From the NCBI RefSeq assembly GCF_009569385.1, contig NZ_WBOF01000001.1:3048001-3112000 (forward strand): a stretch of DNA of 64,000 nt. The letters run 5' to 3'. Shown piece after piece: positions 1 through 8,210 of the stretch. Numbering within the stretch: position 1 is the first letter of the stretch; each line of letters opens with the position of its first letter. The notes under the pieces are model-generated. The model did not search any database. It saw only the letters and a list, made by a program, of their open reading frames with translations, and was not told where the DNA came from. Position numbers and translations under genes: made by a program. This DNA comes from Streptomyces kaniharaensis (GTDB lineage Bacteria; Actinomycetota; Actinomycetes; Streptomycetales; Streptomycetaceae).

Positions 1-1
1 G

Positions 2-820
2 ACGGCCGACCCGATGACCGTCGACGCCCGGCGCACCCTCCGCCGGGCCGTCGAGTCCATGACGCTCAGCTGGATCTGGGAGATCAACAACCAGGTGCAG
101 AACCGGATTCCGGACCCGGTGGACTACCTGGAGATGCGCCGGGCCACCTTCGGCTCCGACCTCACCATGAGCCTCAGCCGGCTCGGCCACGGGCAGGTCG
201 TCCCGACCGAGGTGTACGGGCACGGCTCGATGCGCTCGCTGGAGAACTCGGCGGCAGACTACGGCTGCATGGTCAACGACCTGTTCTCGTACCAGAAGGA
301 GATCGAGTACGAGGGCGAGGTGCACAACGCGGTCCTAGTGGTGCAGAACTTCTTCAACTGCGACTACCCGTCGGCCGTCCGCATCGTCGACGACCTGATG
401 CACTCGCGCCTCGCCCAGTTCCGCCACGTCGCCGAGAAGGAACTCCCCGTCCTGTGCGAGGACTTCAAGCTGGAGCCGGCGGCGCGGGAGAGGCTCGACG
501 GGTACGTGAAGGAGCTGGAGAACTGGCTCGCGGGCGTCCTCAACTGGCACCAGGGCTGCCGCCGGTACACCAAGGCGGACCTGGAGCGGCACTTCCGCGG
601 TGCGGCGGCGCGGCCGACGAGCGCCGACCCGGCGGGCGCCCTGCCGCTCGGGCCGACCGGGCCGGGCACGTCGGCGGCGCACCCGGGCGTCGCGGCGCAC
701 GCCGGCGGGGCCGCCGCAGCCGTGGGCGGCGCGGAGGTGCCGAGGCCGGGCGCGGTGCCCGGCGGGCCGACCGGGCTGGGGACGGCCGGTACCCGCACCC
801 CGCCGGCCCGGATCGGCTAG
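2..820 (+). CDS. geoA: Geosmin synthase (germacradienol/geosmin synthase), C-terminal part, cut by window edge
   Basis: The frame is open to the left edge, so only the end of the gene is seen. The protein has the class I terpene synthase NSE metal-binding triad (NDLFSYQKE, about 90 residues into the visible part) followed by EYEGEVHNAVLVVQNFF, which is highly typical of bifunctional geosmin synthases. In that family the N-terminal domain cyclises farnesyl diphosphate to germacradienol and this C-terminal domain converts it to geosmin. A terminal arginine-tyrosine pair (RRY) is present. The last 70 residues are a low-complexity Ala/Pro/Gly tail. A stand-alone sesquiterpene synthase is possible, but the conserved stretch argues for the GeoA C-terminal domain. 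Confidence 0.85.
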   Translation, partial: TADPMTVDARRTLRRAVESMTLSWIWEINNQVQNRIPDPVDYLEMRRATFGSDLTMSLSRLGHGQVVPTEVYGHGSMRSLENSAADYGCMVNDLFSYQKEIEYEGEVHNAVLVVQNFFNCDYPSAVRIVDDLMHSRLAQFRHVAEKELPVLCEDFKLEPAARERLDGYVKELENWLAGVLNWHQGCRRYTKADLERHFRGAAARPTSADPAGALPLGPTGPGTSAAHPGVAAHAGGAAAAVGGAEVPRPGAVPGGPTGLGTAGTRTPPARIG

Positions 821-838
821 CGGCCGGATGAGTGGCAC

Positions 839-887
839 ACGGCCCGCGCGGGCCCGCCGGGGCGAACCGGCAGCTCGCGCGGGCCGT
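839..887 (+). terminator. Stem-loop terminator downstream of the geosmin synthase
   Basis: A perfect 12-bp inverted repeat (ACGGCCCGCGCG at 839-850, complement at 876-887) with a 25-nt loop lies 19 nt after the stop codon. There is no T-run, as is common in actinobacteria. Confidence 0.5.
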
Positions 888-1013
888 AGGCGTGTACCGG
901 CGTGCTCATAAGGGTGCTCCTGAGCGTGCTCACGAGCGGCGGGACGGTAGCGGACTGGCTAGGGTGGCCGACGGGGACGAATCGTACATATCGCCACGCG
1001 AGAGGGCGGAGAG

Positions 1014-1823
1014 ATGGCAGCAACACCTGAGGGAACACCCTGCTGGGCCGATGCGATGTTCACCGACCTGGAAGGCGCCAAGACCTTCTACGGCGATGTC
1101 CTGGGCTGGACGTTCGGCGAGGCCTCGTCGGAGTACGGCAACTACACGCAGGCATTTTCGGGCGGCAAGGCGGTCGCCGCCATCGTGCCGCCGATGCCCG
1201 GCTCCAACGGCGCAGGGCAGGCCCCGTCCGCCTGGTGCCTGTACTTCGCCTCGCCGGACGCCGCCGCCACCGCCGAGCGGATCCGCGGCAACGGCGGCGA
1301 GGTGGTCATGGGGCCGATGCAGGTCGGCGAGTTCGGCACGATGGTGATCGCCAAGGACCCGGCCGGCGTCGTGTTCGGCGTCTGGCAGGGCGGGACGCAC
1401 AAGGGCTTCGAGAAGCAGGGCGAGCCCGGCTCGTACACCTGGGCCGAGGTGCTGACCCGCGACGCGGCCAAGGCGGACGCGTTCTACCCGGCGGTCTTCC
1501 CCTACGGTGTGCAGCGGATGGACACCGAGCAGGTCGACTACAAGGTCTTCCGGCTCGGCGAGCAGCCGGTGCTCGGCCGGATGGCGATGGGCCCGGCAGA
1601 CCTGCCGCCCGAGGCGCCCTCGTACGTGAGCGTGTACTTCGCGGTGGACGACACCGACGCGGCGATCGAGCGGGTGCGGGCAGGCGGCGGCACGGTGCAC
1701 TTCGGGCCGATGGACAGCCCGTTCGGCCGGTTCGCGGCGGTCGGCGACCCGCAGGGCGCGGCCTTCGGGATGATCGACCTCGGCACGACCTCCGGCGACA
1801 TGCCCCCGATGGCGGACGCCTGA
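1014..1823 (+). CDS. VOC-family (glyoxalase/bleomycin-resistance fold) protein, two-domain CFP30B-like
   Basis: 269 residues forming two tandem VOC modules. The first is about residues 7-125 (DAMFTDLEGAKTFYGDVLGW) and the second about 135-260 (EVLTRDAAKADAFYPAVFPY). Each has the repeated beta-alpha-beta-beta-beta pattern with FYxxVF/LGW. The layout matches the mycobacterial/streptomycete 27-30 kDa antigen CFP30B-like hydrolase family, whose substrate is not established. A GGCGGAG ribosome binding site sits just before the ATG. The gene is monocistronic and converges with the MerR gene. Confidence 0.85.
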   Translation: MAATPEGTPCWADAMFTDLEGAKTFYGDVLGWTFGEASSEYGNYTQAFSGGKAVAAIVPPMPGSNGAGQAPSAWCLYFASPDAAATAERIRGNGGEVVMGPMQVGEFGTMVIAKDPAGVVFGVWQGGTHKGFEKQGEPGSYTWAEVLTRDAAKADAFYPAVFPYGVQRMDTEQVDYKVFRLGEQPVLGRMAMGPADLPPEAPSYVSVYFAVDDTDAAIERVRAGGGTVHFGPMDSPFGRFAAVGDPQGAAFGMIDLGTTSGDMPPMADA

Positions 1824-1988
1824 GAGGCTTGCGCAGCACCCAACTAGGTTCTGGACAGAGGAGTTGGCACAGCACTCCGGTGGTCGACGGCCGTGGGGCC
1901 GGCCGCCGGCCACGCCTCACCGAACTCCCGTGCGGGCCCGGCTGCTTCAGGCAGTCGGGCCGTCCGCCCGTCAGGCCGCTCAGGCCGC

Positions 1989-2936
1989 TCAGGCCGCGGC
2001 GGCCAACTGGCCGTCCAGCGCGGTCCGCAGCCACTCGTGCGCGCTGCCCAGGGTGGGGGCGTCGGTGAGCTCGCCGGCGAGCTCCCAGTAGCGGGCGATC
2101 ACCGGGTCGTCGGTGACGGTCAGCATGACCCGGAGCCGGCGGCGGAAGGCCGGGGTGTCCCGGGTGGAGCGGGAGGCCGCGTGGGCGGCGACGAAGCTGT
2201 CGAGCGCCTCGCCGTCGCGCGGGTCCCGTCCGGCCCGCAGCTCCGCCCCGGCCAGGTCGTAGGCCTCGGCGAGGCCCTGGTAGAGCACGGCGGGCCGGTA
2301 CTCCGCGTCGGTGCGGGCCAGTTCGTTCGGGCAGGCGGTCTTGCCGGTGGGAGAGTGGCTGGCGCCGGAGCAGCCGCCGGAGGCGAGCGCGTGCAGCCGG
2401 GCGAAGGCCAGCACCTTGTCGGGCGCCGGGTCGGTCGGGGGCTGCGGGACGGCGGCGTCGAGGATCGCGGCGGTCAGCCCGGCGGGCATCCGGGGCGGCA
2501 GCGCGCGGCGCCAGAACCGGGCCAGCACGGTGGTGTCGGGCGGGGTGGCCAGCCCGCCGATCAGGGTGAGCCGGTCGGCGCGCTCCTCGGGCGGGCAGTC
2601 GTGCAGCAGCCGCAGGGCGGCCTCGCGCCAGCGCAGGGCGGTGAGTTGGGAACCGAGCTCGCGCAACTGCCGGGCCACCGCGTCCTCCAGGGCGCCCCCC
2701 AGCACCTCGTCCTGCTCCAGCAGCCTGCCGACCTCCGGGACGGGCAGGTCGAGGGTGCGCAGGGAGCGGATCAGCCGCAGCCGGTCGAGCGCCTCGGGCC
2801 CGTACCGGCGGTGGCCGCCGGAGCTGCGGCCGGCTTCGGGCAGCAAACCGCGGTCGGAGTAGAAGCGGACGGTCTTGACGGTGACGCCCGCGTGTTCCGC
2901 GAGTTCACCGATGCTCCACAGGATGGCCGGTGGCAA
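1989..2936 (-). CDS. MerR-family transcriptional regulator
   Basis: 315 residues. The N-terminal winged helix has the MerR signature (WSIGELAEHAGVTVKTVRFY then GGHRRYGPEALDRL, residues 6-52) and is followed by the dimerisation helix. The long C-terminal region (about 120-315) has no obvious cysteine cluster for metals, so an organic ligand is more likely. It is divergent from the double hydrolase at 3029, with only 92 bp between them. That gap holds a promoter with the 19-bp spacer typical of MerR targets, so the regulator probably controls the hydrolase. Confidence 0.88.
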   Translation of the reverse strand: MPPAILWSIGELAEHAGVTVKTVRFYSDRGLLPEAGRSSGGHRRYGPEALDRLRLIRSLRTLDLPVPEVGRLLEQDEVLGGALEDAVARQLRELGSQLTALRWREAALRLLHDCPPEERADRLTLIGGLATPPDTTVLARFWRRALPPRMPAGLTAAILDAAVPQPPTDPAPDKVLAFARLHALASGGCSGASHSPTGKTACPNELARTDAEYRPAVLYQGLAEAYDLAGAELRAGRDPRDGEALDSFVAAHAASRSTRDTPAFRRRLRVMLTVTDDPVIARYWELAGELTDAPTLGSAHEWLRTALDGQLAAAA

Positions 2937-2939
2937 GGC

Positions 2940-2970
2940 TTGAACCTCCCTCAGGGGGAGTTCCTACGGT
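2940..2970 (+). promoter_or_regulatory. MerR-type promoter/operator driving the double hydrolase
   Basis: TTGAAC (2940-2945) and TACGGT (2965-2970) are separated by 19 nt, the over-long spacing that MerR activators correct. The spacer holds a dyad: GAACCTCCC pairs with GGGGGAGTTC around 2953. It lies between the divergent MerR and hydrolase genes and points at the hydrolase. Confidence 0.7.
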
Positions 2971-3028
2971 ACCCGCGAGCCCGGCCGCACGGGGGACGGC
3001 CGGGCCATCACGAGACGAGGAGGCGATC

Positions 3029-4528
3029 ATGACTGCGTTCGTGCTGGTGCCGGGCCACTTCACCGGGGGCTGGATCTGGCGGGAGGTGGGCGACCGGCTC
3101 CGGGAGGCGGGCGCCGAGGTGTACGAGGCGACCCTGACCGGATCGGGCGACGCCGGGCTGGAGACGCACATCGCGGACGTGCTCCGCCTGGTCGACGCGG
3201 CCGCCGACCCCGAACTCGTCCTGGTCGGCCACGAGTACGGCATCCACCCGGTGCTCGGCGCCGCCGACCGGCGGGCCGGGCGGACCACCCGGATCGTCTA
3301 CCTGGACGCGGGCCTGCCGAAGGACGGCGACCGGGCCGTCCAGCTCGTCCCGGACCAGGCGGCCCGCGAGCTGCTGCTGGACCCGGCCCGCACCCCCGCC
3401 GACGGACTGCTCCCGGCCCCCGGCCGCGGCGAGTGGCACCGCTGGGGGAGCGTCGCGGGCCTCTCCGGCGAGGCGCTGGACCGGCTGACCGCGCTGGCCG
3501 CCGCCCAGCCGGTCGCCACCCTCACCGAGCCCCTGCGGCTGTCCGGCGCGCTCGCCGCCGTGCCGACCTCCGGGATCTTCTGCACCGCGGGCGGGACCAG
3601 CATCGCCACCGTGGAGGCCGTGGTCGCCTCGGGCATGCCGCAGTTCCGGTTCCTGGCCGACCCCCGGGTGGGCTTCTTCGACCTCGACACCGGCCACTGG
3701 CCGATGCTCTCCTGCCCGGACGACCTCGCCGGCGTCCTGCTCCGGGCCGCCGCCGGCGAAGGGCACCGGATCGCCCCGCCGCCCGCCACCGAGGTGCCCA
3801 CCTTCTCGCGCCCGCACGTCCTGGACACGCCGGAACACCCGCTGCCGGACTGCCCGCGCGAGCGGATCGGCAACCTCGACCTCTACTTCCCGGAGTCCGA
3901 GAGCCCGTTGCCCGCCATCCTGTTCGTCCACGGCGGCCCCGTGCCCGCCGACCTGGAGCCCACCCCGCGCGACTGGCCGATGTACGTCGGCAACGGCCGG
4001 TACGCGGCGAGCCTCGGCGTCGTCGGCGCGACGGCCGAACACCGGCTGCACCACCTCCACGACTATCCGCAGGCCGCCGAGGACCTCGCTGCGGCCGTCG
4101 ACGCACTGCGCGCCCATCCCCGGGTGGACGGCGAGCGGATCGCGCTCTGGTTCTTCTCCGGCGGCGGCCTGCTCACCACCGACTGGCTGGCCGCGCCGCC
4201 GTCCTGGCTGCGCTGCCTGGCCGCGAACTACCCGATCCTCGCGCCGCTGCCCGGCTGGGATGCCGTCGACCCGCACTTCCGGCCGGTCGAGGCGGTCGCC
4301 GGGGCCGGCCGGCTGCCGATCGTGCTGACCCGGGCCGGGCTGGAGTCGGAGGCCATCGCGACGACGGTCGCGCAGTTCGTGACGGCGGCGGTGGAGCACA
4401 AGGCGGACCTGGAACTGATCGACGTGCCCAACGGTCACCACGGCTTCGAGGTGGTCGACCACATCGACGAGGTCCGGGACGCCCTCGCCCAGGCCTCCGC
4501 CTCGGTCCTGCGGCACCTGCGGGCGTAG
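3029..4528 (+). CDS. Tandem alpha/beta-hydrolase fusion (two hydrolase domains; first lacks the nucleophile Ser)
   Basis: 499 residues. The ATG at 3029 is chosen because GAGGAGG sits 5 nt upstream; the frame is open further left. Domain 1 (about 1-240) resembles EstA-like esterases ([20 protein letters not shown] with His223), but the nucleophile elbow reads GHEYG, so Glu69 replaces the usual Ser. Domain 2 (about 270-499) resembles the dienelactone hydrolase/feruloyl-esterase branch. It has an HGGPVP oxyanion motif, a nucleophile elbow FFSGGG with Ser377, and a C-terminal HHGFE. Domain 2 is therefore the likely catalyst. The substrate is unknown. It is probably activated by the divergent MerR regulator and co-transcribed with the AraC-like gene 10 nt downstream. 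Confidence 0.75.
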   Translation: MTAFVLVPGHFTGGWIWREVGDRLREAGAEVYEATLTGSGDAGLETHIADVLRLVDAAADPELVLVGHEYGIHPVLGAADRRAGRTTRIVYLDAGLPKDGDRAVQLVPDQAARELLLDPARTPADGLLPAPGRGEWHRWGSVAGLSGEALDRLTALAAAQPVATLTEPLRLSGALAAVPTSGIFCTAGGTSIATVEAVVASGMPQFRFLADPRVGFFDLDTGHWPMLSCPDDLAGVLLRAAAGEGHRIAPPPATEVPTFSRPHVLDTPEHPLPDCPRERIGNLDLYFPESESPLPAILFVHGGPVPADLEPTPRDWPMYVGNGRYAASLGVVGATAEHRLHHLHDYPQAAEDLAAAVDALRAHPRVDGERIALWFFSGGGLLTTDWLAAPPSWLRCLAANYPILAPLPGWDAVDPHFRPVEAVAGAGRLPIVLTRAGLESEAIATTVAQFVTAAVEHKADLELIDVPNGHHGFEVVDHIDEVRDALAQASASVLRHLRA

Positions 4529-4538
4529 CCTTCGAGGC

Positions 4539-5249
4539 GTGGCCCCCGAGTACGCAGAGCGCGCGGCCCGCCTGCCCGGTGCGGTGGTGTGGACGCGTGC
4601 AGCCGTCAGGCGAACGGGGAGCGGACCGGAGCTCCCCGTGCTGCCCGACGGCTGCATGGACCTGCTGTGGACCGAGGGCAGGCTCCTCGTCGCGGGCCCG
4701 GACACCCGCGCCTTCCACCCCGGGCCCGATCTGCCGGGCCCCTGGGCGGGCGTCCGCTTCTACCCCGGCACGGCCCCCACCCTGCTCGGCGTCCCCGCAC
4801 ACGAACTGCGGGACCGGCGCGTCGCCCTGGCGGACCTGCGGCCCGGCGCCGAGGTGCGCCGCCTCACCGAGCGCATCGACGCGGCGCCCGACCCGGCGGC
4901 AGCCCTGGAGGAGTTCGCGCTGCGGCTCGCGGCCGACGCGGATCCCGTCGACCCGCTGCTCGGTGCCGTCGTCGCGTCCCTGGCGGCCGGCCGCTCCGTC
5001 ACCGCGACCGCCGAACGGGTGGGCCTCGGCGAGCGCCGGCTGCACCGCCGCTCGCTCGCCGCGTTCGGCTACGGGCCGAAGACGCTGGCACGGATCCTCC
5101 GCCTGCAACGCGCCCTCGCCCTGGCCCGCTCCGGCGTCCCGTTCGCCGACACGGCGGCCCGGACGGGCTACGCCGACCAGCCCCATCTTGCCCGTGACGT
5201 CCGGGAGCTGACGGGCCTGCCGCTCACGTCCCTGATCCGCCGGCGTTAG
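4539..5249 (+). CDS. AraC-family transcriptional regulator with N-terminal DUF6597-like domain
   Basis: 236 residues from a GTG 10 nt after the hydrolase stop, so probably one operon. The N-terminal sensor part (about 1-135) contains [13 protein letters not shown] and AGPDTRAF, typical of the DUF6597-like domain in actinobacterial AraC proteins. The C-terminal double helix-turn-helix (about 150-232) has the AraC hallmark [20 protein letters not shown]. Its last codon overlaps the stop of the convergent VOC gene by 4 nt (TTAG shared by both stop codons). Confidence 0.85.
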   Translation: MAPEYAERAARLPGAVVWTRAAVRRTGSGPELPVLPDGCMDLLWTEGRLLVAGPDTRAFHPGPDLPGPWAGVRFYPGTAPTLLGVPAHELRDRRVALADLRPGAEVRRLTERIDAAPDPAAALEEFALRLAADADPVDPLLGAVVASLAAGRSVTATAERVGLGERRLHRRSLAAFGYGPKTLARILRLQRALALARSGVPFADTAARTGYADQPHLARDVRELTGLPLTSLIRRR

Positions 5250-5659
5250 CTCCCCGGCAGCGGCGAGAGGAGGTCGACGCCGTTGCCGTCCGGGTCGTGC
5301 ACGACGGCGTACCGCTGGCCCCAGAACGCGTCGAACGGCTTCAACTCCCCGTGGTACCCGGCGCCGACGAGGTCCTCGTACACCGCGTCCACGTGCGCGG
5401 GGTTCTCGCAGCGGAACGCCAGTCCCACCCGCGCGCCGCCGGTCGGCGGCCGCCAGCCCGGGTGGAACGAGCGGATCGTCGATTCGGAGTCGAGCACCAG
5501 GAGCACCCCGCCCGGCAACTCGGCCTCGACATGCGGCTCCTGCTCCGCCCCTTCGGGGAACGCGAGCCCGAGCCGCCGGTAGAAGGCGACCGAGGCAGCC
5601 ATGTCGGAGACGGCGATACCGACGAACGCGAACCGAGGTGCTGCTGTGCTGCTGTTCAT
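5246..5659 (-). CDS. Small VOC-family (glyoxalase-like) protein
   Basis: 137 residues, one VOC pair: [23 protein letters not shown] at the N-terminus and [22 protein letters not shown] at the C-terminus. ATG 5657-5659 gives the usual single-domain length, although the frame stays open further upstream. The Glu/His metal-ligand pattern cannot be assigned by eye. It converges on the AraC-like gene, sharing stop-codon bases, and nothing here ties it to a specific substrate. Confidence 0.78.
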   Translation of the reverse strand: MNSSTAAPRFAFVGIAVSDMAASVAFYRRLGLAFPEGAEQEPHVEAELPGGVLLVLDSESTIRSFHPGWRPPTGGARVGLAFRCENPAHVDAVYEDLVGAGYHGELKPFDAFWGQRYAVVHDPDGNGVDLLSPLPGS

Positions 5660-5837
5660 GCCGCCACCGTAGGCAGGACGTGGGTGTCCGGTCTTGAAGA
5701 AACCGGACACCCGCGCCGTGCCAAGCCGTGCGACCGGGTGGTACCCGAGCTCGGTGCCCGGCTGGTGGAAGTACGGGACGACGCCGACCCTTCGGTCGCG
5801 CCCGCACGCGCGACCTGAGCCCGTCGGCGACGGTGGA

Positions 5838-6461
5838 TCAGAAGTGCAGCAGCGGCGGGAGCCAGGGCCGGGCCATTTTGAGGCGGTAGGCCATGGACAC
5901 GTCGTCGATGAGGAACGGCACCTTGTTGGCACTGTCCTCGACCGCCATGAAGGAGATGGTGGCGGTCTTCTGCGTGGAGGAGTAGAAGGCGTCCGGCAGG
6001 GTGATGGTGACCTGCTCGTAGGCGCTGTTCCCGTCCTTGTTGGTGCGGCTGGTCAGCAGGTACGGGGTGCCGTCCTGGGCGACGGCCTCGACGTCGAGCT
6101 CGCGGTAGGCGAGACCGCCCGGCCCCTGCGGGTCGATGCGCAGCCAGAAGGTGAGGACCGGGACCCGGTTCGCGGGTATGGTCACCTGCTGGGTGATCCG
6201 GTTGACGCCGGTGTAGCCGCGACCGCCCAACTCCGCCTTCCAGTTGCCCGAGTGGGCCGGGTGGGTGGAGGAATTGTTGATCAGCTGGGCGCCGCCGAAC
6301 GGCGTGGAGAACGAGAACCAGCCGGTGTTCCCGGCCTCGAAGTCGCCGTTGACGGTGCCGGTGGGTGCGGCCTGAGCGGCCGGGCTGCTCACCAGGCCGA
6401 TGGCGGCGGCGGCGATGACGGCGGAGGCGGCGAGGCGCGCTCTCCGGAATCGCGAAGTCAT
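5838..6461 (-). CDS. Secreted protein with carbohydrate-binding-like beta-sandwich domain
   Basis: 207 residues. The ATG at 6461 is preceded by AGGAGAG at 6 nt. The N-terminus is a Sec signal peptide: an Arg-rich start, a hydrophobic core of Ala/Val/Ile, and AQA-A as the likely cleavage site near residue 32. The mature part starts VNGDFEAGNTGWFSF and contains a THPAHSGNWKAELGG segment, like CBM4/9-type or choice-of-anchor jelly-roll domains in exported actinobacterial proteins. No catalytic motif is seen. This is the last chromosomal gene before the island remnants. Confidence 0.7.
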   Translation of the reverse strand: MTSRFRRARLAASAVIAAAAIGLVSSPAAQAAPTGTVNGDFEAGNTGWFSFSTPFGGAQLINNSSTHPAHSGNWKAELGGRGYTGVNRITQQVTIPANRVPVLTFWLRIDPQGPGGLAYRELDVEAVAQDGTPYLLTSRTNKDGNSAYEQVTITLPDAFYSSTQKTATISFMAVEDSANKVPFLIDDVSMAYRLKMARPWLPPLLHF

Positions 6462-6844
6462 GTCTCTCCTGGGTGTGGTGTCGCGCGACACGGTGGTCGC
6501 GGCGGATGTCGCGTAGGGGTGACAGGGAGGGCAGGACCCGGCGCCGTCCGTGTGGTTCGGAGGCGGGATACGTCTGCGCGCCCCCCGTGCGGACGAAACG
6601 TACCGTCAAGTAGTGACATTCGTACCGGCGGGGTCGTCGAGCCCGCCAGGCGGCCGAGGTAGCGGCAGGTCAGGCCATCCGGGCCTCGCGGTGGTAGCCG
6701 CCGGCGGGGCCGCGATCGGCCGCAGGTTGTTGTTCGGCGGCCAAGACCATGCCGATGGCGATAGCACGCCGCTGGGGATGTCGAAGCGGCGGTCGGGTGG
6801 GGCCGCGGTGGGTCGGTGGTCCTGCGGGTCCAGCGCGATCCGCT
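6462..6844. other. Intergenic stretch without a convincing gene
   Basis: About 380 bp between the secreted-protein start and the first attachment-site remnant. Open frames here have poor codon bias and no ribosome binding site. The right half runs into island-derived sequence. Confidence 0.5.
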
Positions 6845-6966
6845 GCTTTCCAACTGTCCGTCCGAGTGTGCAGCGGCGTCCGTCCTGACCTGCGGCGGAG
6901 CGGCTCGGCGGCTGTGCTCCGAACGATGCTGGACGGAGGTGAATGCAACCAAAACGGCAACCAGGG
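6845..6966. repeat. Decayed attachment-site arm (copy A) of the tRNA-Ser island
   Basis: GCTTTCCAACTGTCC at 6845 matches the end of the tRNA-Ser core in copies B-D. About 90 nt of arm sequence follows, containing TCCTGACCTGCGGCGGAGC and then TGCAACCAAAACGGCAACC (6944-6962). The same landmarks, in the same order, flank copy C (inverted, 16551-16680) and, more diverged, copy B (7888-8005). The tRNA 3' part itself is no longer recognisable to the left, so this is probably the degraded outer end of the array. Confidence 0.6.
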
Positions 6967-7019
6967 CAGGCGCATCGCGATCAGGGACGGCATTCCTACT
7001 TCTTTGATAATCTGGGCTC

Positions 7020-7304
7020 ATGACTGAGATGCCCTACAGCATCGGCGAAGGGCCGGCCACCAGGGTCAGCCTCTCCCTGCCTGAAGGTACGGCCGAGGCG
7101 ATCCGCCAACGGGTGGGGAAGCGTGAGTTCTCGGCATTCATCACTGCAGCCGTCGAGCGGGAGCTGCGGGGGCAGATCCTGGATGAGTACCTGGCCGACT
7201 ACGAGCGTCGGAAGGGGCCGATCGCGGCGGCAGAGCAGGACCGGGCCCGGCAGGTCTTCGACGAGGTGTTCGCCGAGGAGGGCGAATGGCCCGTCGCAAG
7301 CTGA
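7020..7304 (+). CDS. Antitoxin of a VapBC-like toxin-antitoxin pair
   Basis: 94 residues. The N-terminal RVSLSLPEGTAEAIRQRVG followed by FSAFITAAVERELR resembles a ribbon-helix-helix DNA-binding antitoxin. The acidic C-terminal tail (residues 60-94) would wrap the toxin. No ribosome binding site precedes the ATG. A GATAAT box ends about 10 nt before it, so the message may be leaderless. It overlaps the PIN toxin by 19 nt, the usual antitoxin-first order. The pair lies between attachment remnants A and B, so it is probably the surviving cargo of an older insertion. Confidence 0.8.
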   Translation: MTEMPYSIGEGPATRVSLSLPEGTAEAIRQRVGKREFSAFITAAVERELRGQILDEYLADYERRKGPIAAAEQDRARQVFDEVFAEEGEWPVAS

Positions 7305-7699
7305 GTCATGAAGGCACTCTGGTGCTCGACTCCGAGGGCCTCTCGAAGCTGCTCAACGACCACGAGCCGGCCGTCGCGCTGGTCGCGGAAGCCCGGAAAC
7401 GTGGCATGGAAGTCGTGATCAGCGCCTTGACCATCATCGAATCCGTGCACAGCCGTACTGATCAGACTCGCCTCCGGTGGATTCTGTCCGGGCTGAGAAT
7501 TGTGCCGGTGGGTGACGAGGAGGCTCGGGCGGCTTCCGCGATGCTGATCGCCGCAGGCCTTCATGGCCACAAGTACGCGATCGACGCCGCTGTTGCCGAG
7601 ATGGCGCTGCGGCAGCAGCGGCCAGTCGTCGTGCTGACGTCGGACACCGACGACATGGCCAAGCTCTGCGGAGATCGCGTCCGTCTCGTGGCCGTCTGA
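7286..7699 (+). CDS. PIN-domain toxin (VapC-like ribonuclease)
   Basis: 137 residues, full PIN-domain length. The acidic active-site residues are visible in order: Asp in LVLDSEGLSKLL, Glu in TIIESVH, Asp in YAIDAAVAEMA and Asp in VLTSDTDDMAKL. PIN toxins are Mg-dependent RNases acting on tRNA or other structured RNA; the target of this one is unknown. GAGGAGG lies 6 nt upstream of the ATG, inside the antitoxin gene, so translation is probably coupled. Confidence 0.83.
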   Translation: MARRKLSHEGTLVLDSEGLSKLLNDHEPAVALVAEARKRGMEVVISALTIIESVHSRTDQTRLRWILSGLRIVPVGDEEARAASAMLIAAGLHGHKYAIDAAVAEMALRQQRPVVVLTSDTDDMAKLCGDRVRLVAV

Positions 7700-7777
7700 C
7701 GGCTACCGTTCGGCGACGGCCGGACAGGAGGCAGGGCCACCGAGAGGGTCCGTTGAGACTGCAGATGAGGCGGTGAA

Positions 7778-8006
7778 CGACGAAGGCCCGGACCGCTAGC
7801 GGTCCGGGCCTTCGTTTGCCCAGGTGGGCGGAGGCGGAGGATACGAGATTCGAACTCGTGAGGGGTTGCCCCCAACACGCTTTCCAATTCTCCCGAACGG
7901 TGTCCGTCGGCGTTCACACCGGTTCTGACCTGCGGCGAAACATCTGGTTGAGCGGCGGCTGAACCCGGTCGGACGGGGGTGAATGAGACCAGAACTGAGA
8001 CCAGGA
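7778..8006. repeat. Left attachment site (copy B, attL-like) with terminator palindrome and arm
   Basis: 7785-7810 is a perfect 26-bp palindrome (GGCCCGGACCGCT and its complement), probably a bidirectional terminator. 7832-7887 is identical to the 3' half of tRNA-Ser(GGA), from the anticodon loop to the 3' end. To the right, the arm ends in GAGACCAGAACTGAGACCAGG (7985-8005), a spaced direct repeat of ACCAG likely to be an integrase arm site. Confidence 0.8.
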
Positions 8007-8210
8007 TCGGCGGCCTCCGCGGCGCATCGGGGTCGTGCCCACGGGTGGTAGAGCCGATTTCTCGGCGGCGTCGCCCCGCGGGGAGGGGCGTAACCGGGGG
8101 CGGAATGCGTCGACGTCGGGCGTAATGGAAGGACCGGCCCGGTGAACCGCACCGGGGTGCCGGGGTTGATCGCGCCCGTGCCGACTTGTACGGGACAGGA
8201 AGGATCGTCG

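Noticed and set aside
1972..1999. Tandem CAGGCCGCT units near the MerR stop codon
   Set aside because: Three short units explained by the Ala-rich coding end and GC bias; no sign of function.
5660..5837. Possible gene fragment ending VVPELGARLVEVRDDADPSVAPARAT
   Set aside because: The tail reads like protein, but it has no start, no ribosome binding site and no recognisable family. Too short to support.
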